Below are positions 5,427-9,509 of a DNA stretch of 9,509 nt, piece after piece. Positions within the stretch are counted from its first letter, which is position 1; the number at the start of each line of letters is the position of its first letter. Origin of the DNA: Myxococcales bacterium. GTDB taxonomy: Bacteria > Myxococcota_A > Polyangia > Polyangiales > Houyiibacteriaceae. A model generated the notes under the pieces. The model worked only from the letters and a program-made list of their open reading frames with translations, was not told the DNA's origin and searched no databases. The stretch spans positions 1 to 9,509 of the forward strand of contig JAUXFZ010000057.1 in the NCBI GenBank assembly GCA_030622585.1. Direction: 5' to 3'. The position numbers were made by a program, and so were the translations under genes.

Positions 5427-7157
5427 ATGGCGGAGTGGGACCGTACCGTAGAGTTACTCGTGATGGGAAGTGGAGCCGCCGGCATGGGTGCGGCCGTGCG
5501 GGGCCACGACCTCGGATTGGATGTTCTCGTCGTCGAAAAGAGCGAGCTGTACGGTGGCAACACGGCGATGTCGGGCGGCGTGCTCTGGGTTGCGAACAAT
5601 CCCGGCATGGCGGGAGAAGGCATCGCCGACTCCGACGAGGACGGCTTCGAGTATCTGAAGCACATCACCAAGGGCGAGGTGCCGGACGATCGGTTGTGGC
5701 TTTACATCCGCGAGAGCAAGCGGGTGCTCGCGTATCTGCAAGACAAGACCCACGTCCGGTACATCCCCCTGGCAAAGTACACCGACTACTACCCCGAGGC
5801 GCCGGGCGGGCGTTCCGGTGGTCGCTCGATGGACGCGCTGCCGTTCGACGGAGCGAAGTTGCAGGACGACTTGATGCGGCTGCGTCGACCTCACCCGCAG
5901 TCGCAGATCCTCGGCAAGTTCGGCATTACCGCAAAGGAAGCACAAGCCGCGATCGGCGTCGGCTTCACGACGATGGTGTTCATGGCGTGGCAGATGTTCT
6001 TGTACGCGCTGCGCCACTTCAAGCGGAAGCGCTGGGGGCGGGACACCAAGCTTTGCGCGGGCAACTCGCTGATGGGCCGGCTTCTCTTGTCACTCAGGGA
6101 GCGCAATGTCCCCGTGTGGCTCAACACGAGCGTCGAAGAGTTGGTGTTCGAAGACGGCAGGGCCGTGGGCGCGGTGCTCAACAAAGAGGGCAAGACTCTT
6201 CGTGTGAAAGCCACCCGCGGCGTGGTCCTGGCGGCCGGCGGGTTTTCTCGCAATCTAGAGATGCGGCGGAAGTATCAACGGCATCCGATCAGTACAGAAT
6301 GGACGGCCGGCACTCCCTCCAACACCGGCGACGCGATTCGCATGGGACACGACGCCGGGGGAGCGCTTGCTCTCATGGACGAAGCTTGGTGGACGCCTGT
6401 GTCCCTGGTGCCGAAATCGCCCTTCTCCTGGGTGCTGGTCGTCGAGAAGAGCCTGCCGCACGGCTTGTTCCTCAACCAAGACGGGAAGCGATTCACCAAC
6501 GAGGCGGCTCCGTACATCGATGTGGTCAACGGGATGTACGACGACGTGGCCAAGACCGGCGCTGCGGACCCCCGTTGGTTCCACATTTTCGATGCGACCT
6601 ATCGCAAGTCGTCGATTGCAGGCCCTGTGGCGCCCGGCAAGGTCATGCCCGACAAGCAGCTGCCACGCCGCTATCGAGATGGGAAGTTCCTCTACAAGGC
6701 CGCGACGCTCGATCAGCTCTGTGAGCAGCTCAAGATTCCGACAGCGAGCGTCAAGACGGCGATCACCCGTTTCAACGAGCATGCTGTCGAGGGCGAAGAC
6801 CCGGACTTCAACCGTGGCTGGAGCGCGCAGGATCGGTACTACGGCGACCCCCGAGTGAAACCGAACTGTTCACTCGGCCCGATCGAAACCGCTCCCTTTT
6901 ACGCCGTGCAGATCTATCCGGGCGACCTCGGCACAAAAGGCGGCCTCGTCACCGACGAGCACAGCCGCGTGCTGAAAAAAGACGGCCGGTCGATCCCAGG
7001 CCTTTACGCGGCCGGCAATTCGGCAGAGTCGGTGATGGGGCGCACCTACCCGGGGGCCGGTGGCACAATCGGCCCGGCGCTCACCTTTGGTTTCCTCGCG
7101 GCGGAAGACGCCGCACGGACATCGTCTAGCGAGAACACGCCAGAAGCCGCCGAATGA
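5427..7157 (+). CDS. FAD-dependent 3-ketosteroid delta-1-dehydrogenase-like oxidoreductase
   Basis: This 576-residue flavoprotein resembles KstD, which introduces the C1-C2 double bond into ring A of 3-ketosteroids during sterol degradation. The N-terminal Rossmann motif MGSGAAGMGAAV (13-24) ends its second strand at Glu37 and is followed by YGGNTAMSGGVLWVANN (42-58), as in the fumarate reductase/KstD flavoprotein family. YTDYYPEAPGG (118-128), NEAAPYIDVVNGMY (358-371) and GRTYPGAGGTIGPALTFG (538-555) match KstD-type active-site segments. Tyr363, Tyr541 and Gly545 are the probable equivalents of the catalytic Tyr and oxyanion residues, with Tyr121 or Tyr122 as the supporting Tyr; this alignment is from memory. 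A hydrophobic stretch at about 178-195 followed by basic residues may associate with the membrane. Related enzymes, such as 3-ketosteroid delta-4(5alpha)-dehydrogenases, cannot be excluded. The gene has its own promoter-like TTGACA, a 14-bp operator-like palindrome and a strong AAAGGAG. No other steroid genes lie in the window. Confidence 0.85.
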   Translation: MAEWDRTVELLVMGSGAAGMGAAVRGHDLGLDVLVVEKSELYGGNTAMSGGVLWVANNPGMAGEGIADSDEDGFEYLKHITKGEVPDDRLWLYIRESKRVLAYLQDKTHVRYIPLAKYTDYYPEAPGGRSGGRSMDALPFDGAKLQDDLMRLRRPHPQSQILGKFGITAKEAQAAIGVGFTTMVFMAWQMFLYALRHFKRKRWGRDTKLCAGNSLMGRLLLSLRERNVPVWLNTSVEELVFEDGRAVGAVLNKEGKTLRVKATRGVVLAAGGFSRNLEMRRKYQRHPISTEWTAGTPSNTGDAIRMGHDAGGALALMDEAWWTPVSLVPKSPFSWVLVVEKSLPHGLFLNQDGKRFTNEAAPYIDVVNGMYDDVAKTGAADPRWFHIFDATYRKSSIAGPVAPGKVMPDKQLPRRYRDGKFLYKAATLDQLCEQLKIPTASVKTAITRFNEHAVEGEDPDFNRGWSAQDRYYGDPRVKPNCSLGPIETAPFYAVQIYPGDLGTKGGLVTDEHSRVLKKDGRSIPGLYAAGNSAESVMGRTYPGAGGTIGPALTFGFLAAEDAARTSSSENTPEAAE

Positions 7158-7182
7158 GCGCTCGCGATTGGCGCTCCCAATC
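7156..7182. other. Two overlapping hairpins between convergent genes
   Basis: The 37-bp gap between the dehydrogenase stop and the priA stop contains GAGCGC (7156-7161) pairing with GCGCTC (7171-7176), and GATTGG (7166-7171) pairing with CCAATC (7177-7182) around a 5-nt loop. The two stems are mutually exclusive and the first begins in the stop codon. Neither strand has a following T-tract, so they are weak candidates for a bidirectional terminator or 3' end stabiliser. Confidence 0.3.
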
Positions 7183-7194
7183 CCCCTGGTGATC

Positions 7195-9480
7195 CTAGAT
7201 GGGGTCGATATCCAGCGTGGCGTGGGCCGGGGGGAGCCCTTGGTCGATGCGAGCGGCGAGGAGAGCGGATACGCTGCGAAGGAGCTTTCGGTCAGGGGAT
7301 TTCAGCAGGAGACGGTAGTGGTAGCGGCCTCTCAGGCGGACTAGGGGAGCGGGAGCCGGGCCTAGAACCTGGACTACGCCATCCTTGACGGCTTGGTGTT
7401 GGCGCGCGACGTCGGCCAGAACTTGGGTCGTGCTGCGAGCGTCGGCCTCGGCGCCGGCGTGGACGCGAACGCTGACCAGTCGGGCGAACGGGGGATAACC
7501 TACCTCTTCGCGATCTCGGATCTCTTCGGCGTAGAAGCTTTCGTAGTCGTGCTGTGCCGCCAGACGTACTGCCGGATGGTCGGGCTGATAAGTTTGCAAA
7601 ATCACTTTGCCGGGGGTGTCGGCGCGGCCCGCGCGGCCGGCGACTTGGGCGAGCAACTGGAACGTGCGTTCCGAGGCGCGAAAGTCCGGGAAGGCGAGGC
7701 TTTGATCGGCGAGCGCGACGCCGACCAAGGTCACCGCTGCGATGTCGTGCCCCTTAGTGACCATTTGGGTGCCCACCAGCACGTCGACTTCGCCGGTGCG
7801 CAGGCGATCGAGCACCGCCTCGACGCCATCCCCCGACGCCGTGTCACGATCGAGCCGTGCGACCCTCGCCTTGGGGAAGCTCTCTTCGATCGACTTTTCG
7901 AGTTGTTCAGTCCCGACGCCGATTCGCTTGTGCTCGGCGCTCCCGCACGCCGGGCAGGGAGTGGCGACGGCCCGATGAAAATCACAGTAGTGGCATCGAA
8001 GCGCGCCCTGCCCCCGGTGTTCGGTCAGCGCGACGCTGCACGCCGGACACTCTGCCACCGCACCGCATGCGGCACAGCGCACGCTCGGCGAAAATCCGCG
8101 TCGGTTGAGGAAGACGATCGCCTGATGCCCAGCCTCCAAACATTGACCGAGCGCGGAATGAAGTGGCCCGGAAAGAAGCAAGTGGCCCGTCGGGCCTTTT
8201 CGGTGGCGGCGGAGATCGACGATCTCGACCTCGGGCATCGTGGCGCCTGTGGCGCGCGTCGGCAGAGAGAGCAACCGGATTCGCCCCTGGTTGGCCCGAT
8301 GGTAGGTCTCGACCGAAGGCGTCGCGCTCCCGAGCACACACACCGCACCTGCGTACTGCGCCCGAAGCAACGCCATGTCGCGAGCATGGTAGCGAAAGCC
8401 TTCGTCCTGCTTGAACGAAGGGTCGTGCTCTTCGTCCACGACGATCAATCCCAGATCCGCGACCGGCGCAAACAACGCAGATCGCGCCCCGATCGCGACT
8501 CGTACGCGCCCCCGTCGAAGCGACTGCCAGGCGTCGTCGCGCTGACGCGCCGTGAGACCGCTGTGAAGAACCGCGATATCGTCACCAAAGCGGGCACGGA
8601 AACGTCCGACGAGCTGGGGCGTGAGCGCGATCTCCGGAACGAGCAACACCGCGCCACGCCCTGCTCTGCGCACTTCGTCGATGGCGCGAAGGTACACCTC
8701 GGTCTTGCCCGAGCCGGTCACGCCATGCAGGAGGAACGCCTCGCCCGTGCGCTTTAGGATCGCTTCTCCGATGGTGTCGATCGCCAGTTGCTGTGCCGCC
8801 GTGGGTGCGTGTGGCTCGTCCCTGGCAACGGGCGTGCGAAAGAAGGGATCACGGCTCGCTTCAACCTCCTCGAATTCGACGAGGCCCTTCTGCGCGAGGG
8901 AGCGGACTACGGCACGGGGGTCCTTCAGCTCTCCGCGAAGCTCCTCGAGCAAGACCGATTCGCGACTCACGAGGTGCTCCATCAGCTTCTTTTGCCGCGC
9001 GCCCAATCGAATGCCTTCGGTGTCCCTGCCGGTCGCCGTCACCTTCCACGTAGTGTGGTGAGCGACGCGCTGACCGGGGAGATTCTCGGCCGCTTCGAGA
9101 AAGCCGTCCGCGCGCAGGCGACGCATCGCGCCGGCAGGGAGCGCGGGAGCCGCCGCGCGCAAGACCTCGCCGAGCGGGTGCATGTAGTACTTCGCCGCTT
9201 GGTCCAAGAACCGCAGCAGCTCCGGGGTGAACACCGGCTCGGGTTCGAGAAGCCCCGCGACCGGGAGCGCGCGCGCTACCCCGTCGGGGAGGCCCTCCCG
9301 TCCACTCACCACGAACCCTGCCAGCTTTCGACGGCTGAAGGAGACAGCTACTCGACTGCCCGGCCACAAGGCGCCCTTCAAGCCGATCGGCACGTCGTAC
9401 GTGAACACCTTGCGAAGCGGCACCGGAAGGGCCACTTCGACGTAGTGTGAGACAATGGGCTCGGATGCACTCTCCGGCAT
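7195..9480 (-). CDS. priA: Primosomal protein N' (PriA), replication restart DNA helicase
   Basis: This superfamily 2 3'-to-5' helicase of 761 residues recognises stalled or repaired forks and directs primosome assembly and DnaB reloading. Numbering from ATG 9480, the N-terminal 3'-end-binding domain covers about 10-110 (HYVEVALPVPLRKVFTYDVP). The Walker A GVTGSGKT is at 253-260, the DEEH box at 349-352, GSATPS at 384-389, GTQMVTKGHD at 570-579 and QVAGRAGR at 612-619. Eight zinc-binding cysteines in four CxxC pairs lie at about 469, 472, 478, 481, 496, 499, 509 and 512. The C-terminal domain follows YPPFARL. Length and motif order are normal, so the protein looks fully functional. A TTG codon directly precedes the ATG, but ATG is the more likely start; no strong ribosome binding site is visible. 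The gene converges on the ketosteroid dehydrogenase gene. Its 5' flank is cut after 29 bp by the window edge, so its promoter is not seen. Confidence 0.97.
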   Translation of the reverse strand: MPESASEPIVSHYVEVALPVPLRKVFTYDVPIGLKGALWPGSRVAVSFSRRKLAGFVVSGREGLPDGVARALPVAGLLEPEPVFTPELLRFLDQAAKYYMHPLGEVLRAAAPALPAGAMRRLRADGFLEAAENLPGQRVAHHTTWKVTATGRDTEGIRLGARQKKLMEHLVSRESVLLEELRGELKDPRAVVRSLAQKGLVEFEEVEASRDPFFRTPVARDEPHAPTAAQQLAIDTIGEAILKRTGEAFLLHGVTGSGKTEVYLRAIDEVRRAGRGAVLLVPEIALTPQLVGRFRARFGDDIAVLHSGLTARQRDDAWQSLRRGRVRVAIGARSALFAPVADLGLIVVDEEHDPSFKQDEGFRYHARDMALLRAQYAGAVCVLGSATPSVETYHRANQGRIRLLSLPTRATGATMPEVEIVDLRRHRKGPTGHLLLSGPLHSALGQCLEAGHQAIVFLNRRGFSPSVRCAACGAVAECPACSVALTEHRGQGALRCHYCDFHRAVATPCPACGSAEHKRIGVGTEQLEKSIEESFPKARVARLDRDTASGDGVEAVLDRLRTGEVDVLVGTQMVTKGHDIAAVTLVGVALADQSLAFPDFRASERTFQLLAQVAGRAGRADTPGKVILQTYQPDHPAVRLAAQHDYESFYAEEIRDREEVGYPPFARLVSVRVHAGAEADARSTTQVLADVARQHQAVKDGVVQVLGPAPAPLVRLRGRYHYRLLLKSPDRKLLRSVSALLAARIDQGLPPAHATLDIDPI

Positions 9481-9509
9481 CAAGCGCCTATCGTGACTTG
9501 CGCTGGACG

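Noticed and set aside
7156..7182. Intrinsic terminator between the dehydrogenase gene and priA
   Set aside because: Hairpins are present but no T-tract follows on either strand, so they are recorded only as a weak structural feature.
7393..8757. Plus-strand open frame of 454 codons
   Set aside because: It is antisense to priA and has no family resemblance; priA has every helicase and zinc motif.
1..9509. tRNA or rRNA genes, CRISPR arrays, insertion sequences, toxin-antitoxin or defence genes
   Set aside because: On reading both strands I saw no cloverleaf, spaced repeats, transposase motifs or terminal inverted repeats. The genes are housekeeping or metabolic, and no complete novel system is supported by this window.

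Overview
The window is GC-rich, densely coded chromosomal DNA from a Gram-negative bacterium. A lipoprotein multihaem cytochrome, a PriA/Def/Fmt housekeeping block and a 3-ketosteroid dehydrogenase-like enzyme together suggest a myxobacterial or other deltaproteobacterial lineage. That placement is inferred from gene content and protein style, because no rRNA or tRNA is present. I found seven protein genes. All are intact except the cytochrome, which runs off the left edge. There is no mobile element, CRISPR array or RNA gene.

Layout. Positions 1680 to 1 (minus strand) hold a secreted lipoprotein cytochrome c with eight CxxCH motifs, followed by the start of a HEAT-repeat domain. It diverges, across a 68-bp gap containing a REP-like palindrome, from a 500-residue membrane-anchored acyltransferase of the PlsC superfamily (1749-3251, plus). 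That gene converges on a minus-strand operon, and the two opposing stop codons share one CTAG. The operon, in order of transcription, is def (peptide deformylase, 5268-4753), fmt (methionyl-tRNA formyltransferase, 4746-3799) and a PduO-type corrinoid adenosyltransferase (3802-3248). The genes are separated by 6 nt or overlap by 4 nt.

Divergent from def, a 158-bp intergenic region carries two perfect palindromes: 16 bp abutting the def ribosome binding site, and 14 bp (TAGAACATGTTCTA) in the promoter region of the next gene. That gene (5427-7157, plus) encodes an FAD-dependent 3-ketosteroid delta-1-dehydrogenase-like enzyme. It converges on priA (9480-7195, minus), the primosomal replication restart helicase.

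How the parts relate. Def and Fmt act at opposite ends of N-formylmethionine metabolism and are commonly found next to priA. Here the steroid dehydrogenase gene sits between priA and def on the opposite strand, with its own ribosome binding site and putative operator, so it looks like an insertion into an ancestral priA-def-fmt cluster. The 14-bp palindrome matches the KstR operator consensus TnnAACnnGTTnnA known from actinobacterial cholesterol catabolism, and it sits in front of a KstD-like gene. This is the most interesting signal in the window. The cytochrome, the acyltransferase and the adenosyltransferase have no obvious functional tie to the rest.
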